A DNA stretch of 64,000 nt from assembly GCF_000242615.2 (NCBI RefSeq), contig NZ_KI912268.1:2851766-2915765 (forward strand), written 5' to 3'. The stretch's first letter is position 1. Each line of letters begins with the position of its first letter. This DNA is from Holophaga foetida DSM 6591. GTDB lineage: Bacteria > Acidobacteriota > Holophagae > Holophagales > Holophagaceae. Below are positions 8,667-16,163 of the stretch, one piece after another. The position numbers and the translations under genes are program-made. Below the pieces are notes generated by a model. It searched no databases. It was not told the DNA's origin and worked only from the letters and a program-made list of their open reading frames with translations.

Positions 8667-10117
8667 AACGCTGCCCTCCCGTTGCCAGCCTGTCTACATC
8701 TTTCCCGCAACTCCCTGCAGCGGGTGAGCACTTCTTCGCATCCGAAGGGTTCCAGATCCGGCACCGGGTCCTGGCCCTCCATCCGCCCCAGGATTTCGAT
8801 GGCCCGGTCCAGATCCTTGAGGGCATCTGGGATGCGGTTCCAGACTTCGAAGAGATGGGCGCGATCCATGCGCGCCGCCACGTGATCGGGTTCGAGGTAG
8901 AGAACGCGATCGAGCGACTTCAGGGTTTCCGCCGTCTGCCCCTGCTCCGAAGCCAGCAGGGAACGCAGGTAGTTCAGGGGAACGCTCAAAGGGTTGCGGG
9001 ACAGGCTTTCAGTGAGCATGGTCTGGGCCTCCGCCAGCTTGCCCAGGTTTGCCAGGGATTGGACGTTCAGACGAACGGCCTCTTCCTGGCGAGGGGCGGC
9101 GCTCACCAGGGACTGGGAGATTTTCAGCGCCCGGCCATGCTCGCCGGCGGCCATGGCGTCCGAGGCTTCTTTGAGGAGGTTGCGGGGCTTGGGCGGGTGG
9201 TGTTTCGCGGTGGACGGCAGGCGAGGTTTCATCCCAACAGCGTGTGCACAGGGTTGGGGGGCAGGTTGGAGCGCTGGAGCAGGGGCTTCATGGCCTTCTG
9301 CACGGATCATGATCGAGTCCGGGTGCTTCTCGACCCGGAAAAGGCCCGCGACATCGTGACCCAGCTCGCTGTGCCCCAGAACCAGAGCTCCGTTCGGGCG
9401 AAGCGCCTTCAGGAATGCCTGGGCTATCCGGAGTCTTTGGGGAAGCGGGAAGTAGATGAAGACGTTGCGGCAGAGGATGAGATCAAAGCCCTCCTCCGTC
9501 AGGGGCTCGAAGGGGTCCTGGACGAGGTTGTGCAGCTTGAACTGGACGTGATGGCGGATGGCGGGCTGGAGGTGCCAGTGCCCCCTGGATTCGTGGAACC
9601 ACTGTTCCCGGAATCCCGGTGGCACCCCCCGGAAGGACCACTCCCGGTATAGGCCGCGCTTCGCCTGGCTCAGGCTCCCCTCGTGGATGTCCGTTCCCAG
9701 GACCTCGACCTGCCATCCCTGGGCTTCGGGGAAGATGTCCAGGGCCATGATCGCCAAGCTGTAGGCCTCTTCTCCCGTGGAACACCCGGCGCTCCACAGA
9801 CGAATGCGCCGGGGGCGCTCCTGGGCGGCGATGGGGAGGAACACCTGGGCTCTGATGGTTTCAAGCTGGGCTGCGTCGCGGAAAAAGAAGGTTTCGCCGA
9901 CGGTGAGCCGCTCCCTTACCGGACGCCAGGCCTCCCCTGCAGGGTCCTCGCCTTCCAGTCGGTGGAAAAGGGCTTCCAAAGTCTTGAGGCGGTGCGCCTC
10001 CAGCCCCAAGCGCAGCGCGGCTTGCAGCTCGGCAAGCGACGCGGGTGTGAACTCCAGACCGAACAGCTCCGCCACCAGATGGCGGAAGGCCCGCAGGGCC
10101 ATCCGATCAGAGCTCAT
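8663..10117 (-). CDS. cheR: CheR-type receptor methyltransferase with TPR tail (WspC-like)
   Basis: The 484-residue protein has a CheR N-terminal helical domain (about 10-60). The SAM-dependent methyltransferase domain carries the SAM-binding WSAGCSTGEEAYSL motif at about 108-121, GTDI at 141-144 and LILCRNVFIYF near 220. Residues about 310-450 form TPR-like repeats. It methylates glutamates on the cytoplasmic helices of the receptor. A TPR extension is the hallmark of WspC. It is the first gene of the minus-strand che operon. The divergent diguanylate cyclase begins 173 bp away, so the two transcripts share one control region. Confidence 0.9.
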   Translation of the reverse strand: MSSDRMALRAFRHLVAELFGLEFTPASLAELQAALRLGLEAHRLKTLEALFHRLEGEDPAGEAWRPVRERLTVGETFFFRDAAQLETIRAQVFLPIAAQERPRRIRLWSAGCSTGEEAYSLAIMALDIFPEAQGWQVEVLGTDIHEGSLSQAKRGLYREWSFRGVPPGFREQWFHESRGHWHLQPAIRHHVQFKLHNLVQDPFEPLTEEGFDLILCRNVFIYFPLPQRLRIAQAFLKALRPNGALVLGHSELGHDVAGLFRVEKHPDSIMIRAEGHEAPAPALQPAPQPCAHAVGMKPRLPSTAKHHPPKPRNLLKEASDAMAAGEHGRALKISQSLVSAAPRQEEAVRLNVQSLANLGKLAEAQTMLTESLSRNPLSVPLNYLRSLLASEQGQTAETLKSLDRVLYLEPDHVAARMDRAHLFEVWNRIPDALKDLDRAIEILGRMEGQDPVPDLEPFGCEEVLTRCRELRERCRQAGNGRAAF

Positions 10118-10246
10118 GGGTGTTCCCCATGGGTTTCGTGCGCATCGTGTTCACCTGAACAGGCTACGGGTGAGCCAGGGGTTTTGCCAGCAGTGCTTGA
10201 CTGAATTCTTTGGTCGGATGCATTCCGTTTCCCGTGGTCCGCCAGG

Positions 10247-10265
10247 GGCAAAGGTATACTTTGCC
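10247..10265. promoter_or_regulatory. Palindrome overlapping a possible -10 element upstream of the diguanylate cyclase
   Basis: GGCAAAG (10247-10253) and CTTTGCC (10259-10265) are perfect 7-bp arms around GTATA. The spacer and right arm together contain TATACT, a near-consensus -10 box, 25-30 bp before the cyclase start at 10291. It sits in the shared region between the divergent cheR operon and the cyclase. This is the placement expected for an operator, but the binding protein is unknown. Confidence 0.45.
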
Positions 10266-10290
10266 AGGCACCTCTGCCGCTGGGCCGGGA

Positions 10291-11562
10291 ATGAAGGAAA
10301 AGCATACGAGCAACGTGATCTACCTTGAAGGGATCACCCCCCTTGAGGAACTCCTGTCCCAAGGCCTCGGGGCCTACGGATTCCGATTCTTCCGGGCCGT
10401 TGACACCGAGGAGCTGCTCCGCCTGCTCTATTCGGAGACGGTGGACGCCCTCCTTGTGGATCTGGACCTCGCCGACGGCCAGCCATCCCAGGTCCGGCTC
10501 GACGAGCTTCGCCGGTGCCGCCCCTTCACGGTCCCCATGATCGCCCTGAGCCACGGATGGAACGTCGAGCTTCGCCTCCAGGCCGTCCAGGCCGGGTGCA
10601 ACGCGCTCTTCCCCAAGCCCCCGGACTTTCCTGAACTGGCGGAGTCCCTGGAGCATCTCACCCACCCGGTGACCCCGGCCCCGCATCGGATCCTCGTCGT
10701 GGAGGATTCCCCGACCCAGGCCTACTACCTGCGGCGGATCCTGGAGTCCGGAGGCATGGTCGTGGAGCTTGTGACCGAGCCCCTGAAGGTCTTCGATGCC
10801 CTGGCCCTCTTCCAGCCGGACCTGATCCTGATGGATCTCTACATGCCGGGGTGCGATGGGCCGGATCTGGCTGCCCTCATCCGGATGGGGCGCGCCTACC
10901 TGGACCTGCCGATCGTTTACCTCTCCTCGGAAACCGACCAGGCCAAGCAGCTCAGCGCCATGCGGAAGGGGGCCGACGATTTCCTGACCAAGGGCATCGC
11001 TCCGGAATTCCTGCTCAGCAGTGTGCGGATCCGGGCGGAACGCACGCGGCTTCTGCGCAGCCTGGCGCGCCAGGACAGCCTCACGGGATTGTTGAACCAC
11101 AGCTCCCTCAAAGGGCGACTGGCCGAGGAGGTCCTGCGGACCGAGCGTAGCGGCAGCCACCTCTGCTTCGCGATGCTGGACATCGACCACTTCAAGGCCG
11201 TCAACGACAGCTATGGCCATGCCACCGGGGATATGGTGATCCAGGCCCTGGCCTTTCTCCTGAAGCGCCGCCTCCGGCGCACCGATATCGTGGGTCGCTA
11301 CGGCGGCGAGGAGTTCGGCATCATCCTTCCGGAAACCTCTCTGGGCGACGCCTTCCAGGTGATCAACGGGGTACGGGAGGCCTTTGCGGGCCTGGGCTTC
11401 ATGGCGGCGGACAAGCCGTTTCACGTCACCTTCTCCGCGGGCATCGCCAGCCTGGACTCATCGATGACGGCGGATGCCCTTTGCGAGACCGCCGATGCCA
11501 TGCTCTACGTGGGGAAGCGGTCGGGCCGCAACCGGGTGGAACCCCGGATGCAGTCCTCCTGA
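10291..11562 (+). CDS. Diguanylate cyclase with two receiver domains (REC-REC-GGDEF)
   Basis: I chose the ATG at 10291 (MKEKHTSNVI), because upstream in-frame codons extend into the palindrome. The 423-residue protein has a degenerate first receiver (residues about 8-120, lacking the acidic pair at its N terminus). A complete second receiver starts near 131 with phosphoacceptor D182 (LILMDLYMPG). The GGDEF domain has a GGEEF active site at 338-342. An RxxD inhibitory site (RRTD) lies five residues before it, so product feedback is expected. It makes c-di-GMP from two GTP. Next to a CheA-REC operon it is the likely WspR-equivalent output, though its two receivers resemble PleD. Confidence 0.9.
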   Translation: MKEKHTSNVIYLEGITPLEELLSQGLGAYGFRFFRAVDTEELLRLLYSETVDALLVDLDLADGQPSQVRLDELRRCRPFTVPMIALSHGWNVELRLQAVQAGCNALFPKPPDFPELAESLEHLTHPVTPAPHRILVVEDSPTQAYYLRRILESGGMVVELVTEPLKVFDALALFQPDLILMDLYMPGCDGPDLAALIRMGRAYLDLPIVYLSSETDQAKQLSAMRKGADDFLTKGIAPEFLLSSVRIRAERTRLLRSLARQDSLTGLLNHSSLKGRLAEEVLRTERSGSHLCFAMLDIDHFKAVNDSYGHATGDMVIQALAFLLKRRLRRTDIVGRYGGEEFGIILPETSLGDAFQVINGVREAFAGLGFMAADKPFHVTFSAGIASLDSSMTADALCETADAMLYVGKRSGRNRVEPRMQSS

Positions 11563-11698
11563 GACCAAAGCGCCGTCAGCCATAGCGTCTGCGTCCTCGC
11601 AGTTACACGTAATCTATGTGTACAGCCTTGTCAGCTTGTTTTGACGGCAGTTCATCACCCTTCCACCGTTCCTGTTCCCTGGCAGGGTGTCCGGGGCC
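11563..11698. other. Short gap between convergent genes
   Basis: This 136-bp gap separates the convergent diguanylate cyclase and recN genes. A weak hairpin (CTGCG-TCCT-CGCAG near 11589) is the only structure noticed, and no clear terminator with a T-tract is present. Confidence 0.35.
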
Positions 11699-13393
11699 CT
11701 ACGCCCAGTCCTGGGTCGCCAGGCTCCTGGCGTGGGCCAGGGCCTCGGGGCGGTCGGGATGGCCGGAGAGGAGGCGGGCCAGTTCACGGATCCTGGGTTC
11801 GCGCTCCAGCCACTCCAGGCCGCTGCGGGTGCGGCCCTGCCGGGTTTCTTTGGAGAGGAAGCCATGGTGGTGGGCCTTGGCGGCCACCTGCGCCAGATGG
11901 GTGACGGCGAGGACCTGGTGGACGCCCGCCAACTCCTGGATGGCGGCGCCCACCGCCAGGGCGGTCTCGCCTCCGAGGCCGGCGTCGACTTCGTCCAGCA
12001 CCAGGGTCAGAGGCTCTTCGGTGCCCTTGCCCAGGGCGGTGCCAGCCCCCAGCAGGGCCAGCATGAGGCGGCTCAGCTCGCCCCCGGAGGCGATGCGGGC
12101 CATGGGCTTGAAACCCTCACCCACGTTGGTCTCGGCCCAGATGGCCAGGGCCGAGAACCCGGCGGGGGAGACCTTGACGGGCCGCCCCTGGTGGAGGGCC
12201 GGGCTGGCGCCCTCCTCGGCGATGGAGAGTCGGAGCTGAAGGCGTGTGCCCGCCATGCCCAGACGTTTTAGCCTGGCATGGACCTCCTTCTCCAGTTTTG
12301 GCACCAGGGTGGCCCGGCTCAGATGGAGGGTTTCGGCGACGGCAAGGTAGGCCTCGGCGGCCTTGGCCAGGTGCTGCTCCAGTTCCTGGATGGAGCTGGA
12401 GCCCCCCAGCAGTTCCTTCTGTTCGGTCTTGAGGTCCAGGAGGCGCGGGGCCAGGTCCTCGGGTTCGCAGCGGTGGCGGCGGGCCAGTTTCTCGAACTGG
12501 GCCAGGCGGGCCTCCAGGGCCTCAATGCGCTCGACCCCCTCGCGGCTCCAGCGGATGGCCTGGTCCTGGCTCAGGGCCTGAAGATCCTCGATTTCCAGGA
12601 GGGCTGAGCGCAGGCGGTCCAGGTCCCGCTGGGCGTCCGGGAGCACCGCCACGGAGCGTGCCAGGGCCCGGCCCGCAGTCTCCAGAAGGGGCAGGGCCTC
12701 CCTCAGGGTCTCGGCCGATTCCCGGAAGGCCTGTTCCAGCTGGGCGGCGTGGCGCAGAGGCTCCCGCTCGGCCCGGAGCTGGGCCCACTCGCCGGGCTTG
12801 GGGGCCAGCTTGTCCAGGTCCGCGATCTGCTCGGCCAGCCATTCCAGGCGGCGCTCCCGTTCTGATTCGCTTCGGCGTCGGGCCTTGAGGCGGGTCTCCG
12901 CTTCCCGCACCGCCTCCACTTCCGTGGACAGGTCCGGGTGTATCCCCAGCACCTCGTCCAGGAGGGCCAGATGGCGCTCTTCTGACATCAAGGATTGATG
13001 GTCGTGCTGGCTGGTCAGGCGCATCCAGATGCGCCCAGCTTCCTTGAGGTCCCCCAGGCTGGCGCTGGCTCCGTTGATCCAGGCTCGGGAGCGGTTGTTG
13101 GTGCCCACTTCCCGGCGCAGTACCACCGGCTGCTCCTCCGGCAGACCCCGCTCCCGGAGGAAGGTGTTCCAGGCTTCGAAGGCCCCATCCACCACCGCCT
13201 CCACCGTGGCCCGCTCCGTACCTGCGCGCACCAGGTCGCCGTCCCCCCGGGCCCCCAGGAGCAAGGCCAGGGCGTCCACCAGGAGGGACTTCCCGGCGCC
13301 CGTCTCGCCTGTCAGCACGGTGAAACCTCCCTCCAGTTCCAGCGAGAGATCTTCCACCAGGGCTAGGTTCTGGATACGAAGGGATGAGAGCAT
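11699..13393 (-). CDS. recN: DNA repair protein RecN
   Basis: The 564-residue SMC-like ATPase starts MLSSLRIQNLALVEDLSLEL and has Walker A GETGAGKS near residue 29. A long central coiled-coil region rich in Arg, Glu and Leu follows, and the C-terminal head has the LASGGELSR-like signature (ARIASGGELSRLMLAL) and Walker B LVLDEVDAGLGG. The length matches RecN (about 550-570). RecN acts early in double-strand break repair, holding broken ends and sister chromatids. The gene is transcribed alone, converging with the cyclase gene. No LexA-type box was looked for systematically. Confidence 0.95.
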   Translation of the reverse strand: MLSSLRIQNLALVEDLSLELEGGFTVLTGETGAGKSLLVDALALLLGARGDGDLVRAGTERATVEAVVDGAFEAWNTFLRERGLPEEQPVVLRREVGTNNRSRAWINGASASLGDLKEAGRIWMRLTSQHDHQSLMSEERHLALLDEVLGIHPDLSTEVEAVREAETRLKARRRSESERERRLEWLAEQIADLDKLAPKPGEWAQLRAEREPLRHAAQLEQAFRESAETLREALPLLETAGRALARSVAVLPDAQRDLDRLRSALLEIEDLQALSQDQAIRWSREGVERIEALEARLAQFEKLARRHRCEPEDLAPRLLDLKTEQKELLGGSSSIQELEQHLAKAAEAYLAVAETLHLSRATLVPKLEKEVHARLKRLGMAGTRLQLRLSIAEEGASPALHQGRPVKVSPAGFSALAIWAETNVGEGFKPMARIASGGELSRLMLALLGAGTALGKGTEEPLTLVLDEVDAGLGGETALAVGAAIQELAGVHQVLAVTHLAQVAAKAHHHGFLSKETRQGRTRSGLEWLEREPRIRELARLLSGHPDRPEALAHARSLATQDWA

Positions 13394-13503
13394 GGGATCA
13401 GGCTACCGTATCCAGGCGAACAAAGGACGAAAATGGGGGCTTAGGCTGCTACTTCCGAATGGGAGCTCTTTCCGGAAGCACCTGTGACACAATGGAGGCA
13501 TAC

Positions 13504-13519
13504 TTAGTCCATAGACTAA
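13504..13519. promoter_or_regulatory. TTAGTC palindrome, candidate operator upstream of hydrolase gene
   Basis: TTAGTC (13504-13509), CATA, GACTAA (13514-13519) is a perfect 6-bp inverted repeat, 12 bp before the GTG start at 13532 and just before the ribosome-binding site GGAGGG. Its size and position fit a MarR- or TetR-type operator that would block initiation. No regulator gene is adjacent. Confidence 0.5.
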
Positions 13520-13531
13520 CCGGAGGGTACC

Positions 13532-14353
13532 GTGCGATCCATCGACCTGACGCCTGAAGAACAGGCCAAGCCCTATGCCAAGTACTTCAGCCGGGTGCCC
13601 GCCACTCCGGATCCGGCCCAGGTGGCGCTCATGGGCAAGCCCATGGACCCCTCCAAGGCCCTGAAGCCCGAAAACATGAACGACCTGCTGAATCCGGGCT
13701 ACCACGAGGTGGAGTCCGGATGGTGCATCATGCCCAACGGCTCGGGCTACGTGGCCAACCACACGAAGATGCCCGGGGTCACCCTCGACATGATCAACTG
13801 GTGGTTCGCCTGGCATGCCCTGGAGGATCTCCGCTACAAGATCTGGTGGCCCGCCGGGCACTACGCCGCCACCATCCCCGATCCCACCGAGCGGGCCCGG
13901 GTGCTGGATCCCGCCACCCCCATGGTCAAGCGGTTTCAGGGCGTCACGCATCATGTGGTGGAGGATGTGGGCAACGGGCCCGAGGACATCAGGATCTCCT
14001 TCCTGACCCCCGATGACTTCGGCTTCGATATGGCTCGCTTCAAGGCGCCGGCGGTGGGCACCCTGGTGGCCGCCAATGGCAAGAGCCGCCCCGCTGGGGC
14101 CTTCTTCCTCCGCCCCTGGGCTCCGGCGATGATGTGCCACTTCATCCGGGAGACCGAGGATGGCATCGAGTTCCGCTCCCGCTTCTGGATGGGCTACCAG
14201 GTGGCCGACCGGAAGCCCAAGTGCAAGCTTCCCCCCTTCATCAAGGTTCCCTCCGAGGCCGCCCAGGGCTTGGCCACCCACAACGTCTACGAGTACACCA
14301 ACCTGGCCTCCTTCCTGCCGCAGATCTACGCAGAGATGAAGGGCGCCATCTGA
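13532..14353 (+). CDS. DAPG/phloretin hydrolase-like protein, 273 aa
   Basis: The start is GTG at 13532, preceded by GGAGGG at good spacing. The protein resembles the 2,4-diacetylphloroglucinol hydrolase (PhlG) and phloretin hydrolase family, zinc enzymes that cleave a carbon-carbon bond next to an aromatic ring. Visible family features are NWWFAWHALEDLRYKIWWP with a candidate metal-binding His, a HHVVEDVGNGPEDI segment with His and Glu, and an EYTNLASFLPQIY end. Length is close to the family norm (about 280-300). There is no signal peptide, so it is cytosolic. The actual substrate is not deducible. The palindrome in front of the gene suggests inducible expression, perhaps by an aromatic compound. 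Confidence 0.65.
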   Translation: MRSIDLTPEEQAKPYAKYFSRVPATPDPAQVALMGKPMDPSKALKPENMNDLLNPGYHEVESGWCIMPNGSGYVANHTKMPGVTLDMINWWFAWHALEDLRYKIWWPAGHYAATIPDPTERARVLDPATPMVKRFQGVTHHVVEDVGNGPEDIRISFLTPDDFGFDMARFKAPAVGTLVAANGKSRPAGAFFLRPWAPAMMCHFIRETEDGIEFRSRFWMGYQVADRKPKCKLPPFIKVPSEAAQGLATHNVYEYTNLASFLPQIYAEMKGAI

Positions 14354-14374
14354 GGCGATGCCTCGTAAACATTC

Positions 14375-14704
14375 GCAAAAAAAGGCATAAATTCCACCAC
14401 GAAGGCACCAAGGGCACCAAGTTTCACGAAGAAAAGCCTGATGTGCCAACCAGGACACTCGGGCTTGGTTCCGGGAGGGATAGGCGGCGAAGGCACGCGA
14501 GCGTGCCATAGCCGCCTATCCCTCCCGGAACGCGCACGGCCACCATGCGCCCCTGCGTCGCGGGGCGGCCTGAGTGTCCAGTAAATCGTGCTTCGCCGTG
14601 GGAGCCGGCTTTCACACTCGCCCCGGGCTCAATCATTGAGCGCCAGTGAACCCTTGGTGAGTCCTTGGTGTCTTTGTGCCTTCGTGGTGGAAGTCGTTTT
14701 TGCG
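14375..14704. repeat. Nested palindromic (MITE-like) element, about 330 bp
   Basis: The 378-bp gap between the hydrolase and the next gene is filled by nested inverted repeats. The outer ends (14375-14421 and 14653-14704) are imperfect reverse complements sharing TTCCACCACGAAGGCAC / GTGCCTTCGTGGTGGAA. A middle pair is GGACACTC (14453-14460) and GAGTGTCC (14572-14579). The core is a perfect 20-bp stem, 14469-14488 with 14511-14530, topped by GGCACGC-GA-GCGTGCC (14492-14507). No open reading frame of note lies inside. It is best read as a non-autonomous transposable or REP-type element. Confidence 0.75.
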
Positions 14705-14731
14705 TTTTGGTCTATTGCTTACGCTTCCGCA

Positions 14732-15373
14732 TCAGAACATGACCCCCAGCCCGAAGGTCCACATGCGCTCGAATTCCTGACCGCTGCCCTGGGCCTTCAG
14801 GTAGTCCTGGAGCTCCCCGGTGCTCTGGAGCTTGACGGGATGGTCCTTGGTGATGGGCTGCTGGTAGCTGGCGGCAATGTAGGGATCGAGGGGCAGGGGG
14901 AGGCGATAGCGCAGGCCCACCCGCAGCCAGGGCCGAGCCAGGGTTTCGGTCTGCTTCACGCCCGCGGCTTCGAAGCGGTAGTGCTGGACCCGCTCGATGG
15001 CCCCCAGTTCACCTGCGAGGCCTGTGAAGGGCAGCCAGAACTGGGCGTTGAGTCCCAGGCCCAGGCCGGTCTGGCGGAGCTGGGTGGAGGAGAGCTCGGT
15101 GCCATTGAGGAGCTGGCCATCGGCTCGCCAGTGGGAGAACTCGGTCCCCCACTCCAGCTTGAGGATGGGGCCGACCCGGATCAGGCGGTGGCTGGCGCTG
15201 AAGATGAGGCCATGTCCGGTGTCCAGGTCGCCGCGGACCAGCTCGCCGCTGCCGGAGATCATGGTCTGGGGCAGGTTCTGCCCCTTGGGGAAGGGGACCT
15301 CCAGGCGGAGATCCCAGGTCTGGGCTGCCAGGGGCAGGGAGGTGGCGAGGGCGAGGGCTTTGAGGCGGGACAT
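14732..15373 (-). CDS. Putative outer-membrane beta-barrel protein, 213 aa
   Basis: I place the start at the ATG at 15371-15373 (MSRLKALALATSLPLAAQ), which gives a clean Sec signal peptide and has a GAGG motif just upstream. The longer frame to 15448 adds a non-signal leader. The mature chain is built of alternating hydrophobic and polar strands with many Gly, Leu and aromatic residues, and ends in GLGVMF with a C-terminal Phe, the usual signal for outer-membrane barrel insertion. No family was recognised. It is divergent from the sigma-54 activator gene, with about 138 bp between them. Confidence 0.6.
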   Translation of the reverse strand: MSRLKALALATSLPLAAQTWDLRLEVPFPKGQNLPQTMISGSGELVRGDLDTGHGLIFSASHRLIRVGPILKLEWGTEFSHWRADGQLLNGTELSSTQLRQTGLGLGLNAQFWLPFTGLAGELGAIERVQHYRFEAAGVKQTETLARPWLRVGLRYRLPLPLDPYIAASYQQPITKDHPVKLQSTGELQDYLKAQGSGQEFERMWTFGLGVMF

Positions 15374-16163
15374 GGGGAAACCTCGGATCGGGTTGAATGG
15401 ATAAGTCTCGCATGGGGCAGGGAATCCTTGGGTCTGTCCGGGCGTCAACTTTTTGACTTTGAAGCCTAGCTGTTTGGTTCTAGGCTGTTTCTAACCCTTA
15501 CAAAGGTTTGGATGAACACACTGCCCCGCCTCCATTGGTCCACTCTAGGCGAGCCCACCCGTGGGCTGGAGCAGCGCTGGGCTGCGGTCTGGGGAGTGAG
15601 TCTGGACAAGGGCGCCACGCCGGCCTTGCCGCCGGTGGAGGCGGATCTCTGGGCCATCAGCGCCGAGGCTCCCGAACCTCCTCCGGCCTTGGTCCGGGTG
15701 GTGGCCGAGGTGGGGGCCCTGCCGATTCTGCTCCTGCGCTCCACTCTCTTGTCCCCCGAAGCCCTGGCGGCCTGGTCAGCCCTGGGCTCGGTGCGCTGGA
15801 GTCCCCTGCGGGAGGACCCTCCCATGCCGGGGCTCCGTCCCCTGGCCCTGCCCCAGGCCCCCCTCACCGCCAGCCAGGCCCTGGGGCTGGGGCTGGTGGG
15901 CATCAGCGCCGCCATGCAGGATGTCCTGGCCAAGGCCCGGGCCGCCGCAGCCACCCGGGCCACGGTGCTCCTGACGGGCGAGAGCGGCACCGGCAAGGAA
16001 GTCATCGCCCGGGCCATCCACCGCATGAGCAACGAGGCTGACCAGCCCTTCGTGCCGGTCCACTGTGGGGCGATCCCTGAGAACCTGCTGGAATCCGAGC
16101 TCTTCGGCTACACCAAGGGGGCCTTCACCGATGCCCGCAAGGACACCCCGGGCAAGTTCCGGG

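Noticed and set aside
2741-11657. Identical 14-bp ACGGCAGTTCATCA at 2741-2754 and 11644-11657
   Set aside because: A 14-bp match is expected by chance several times in a 64-kb window, and the surrounding bases do not match.
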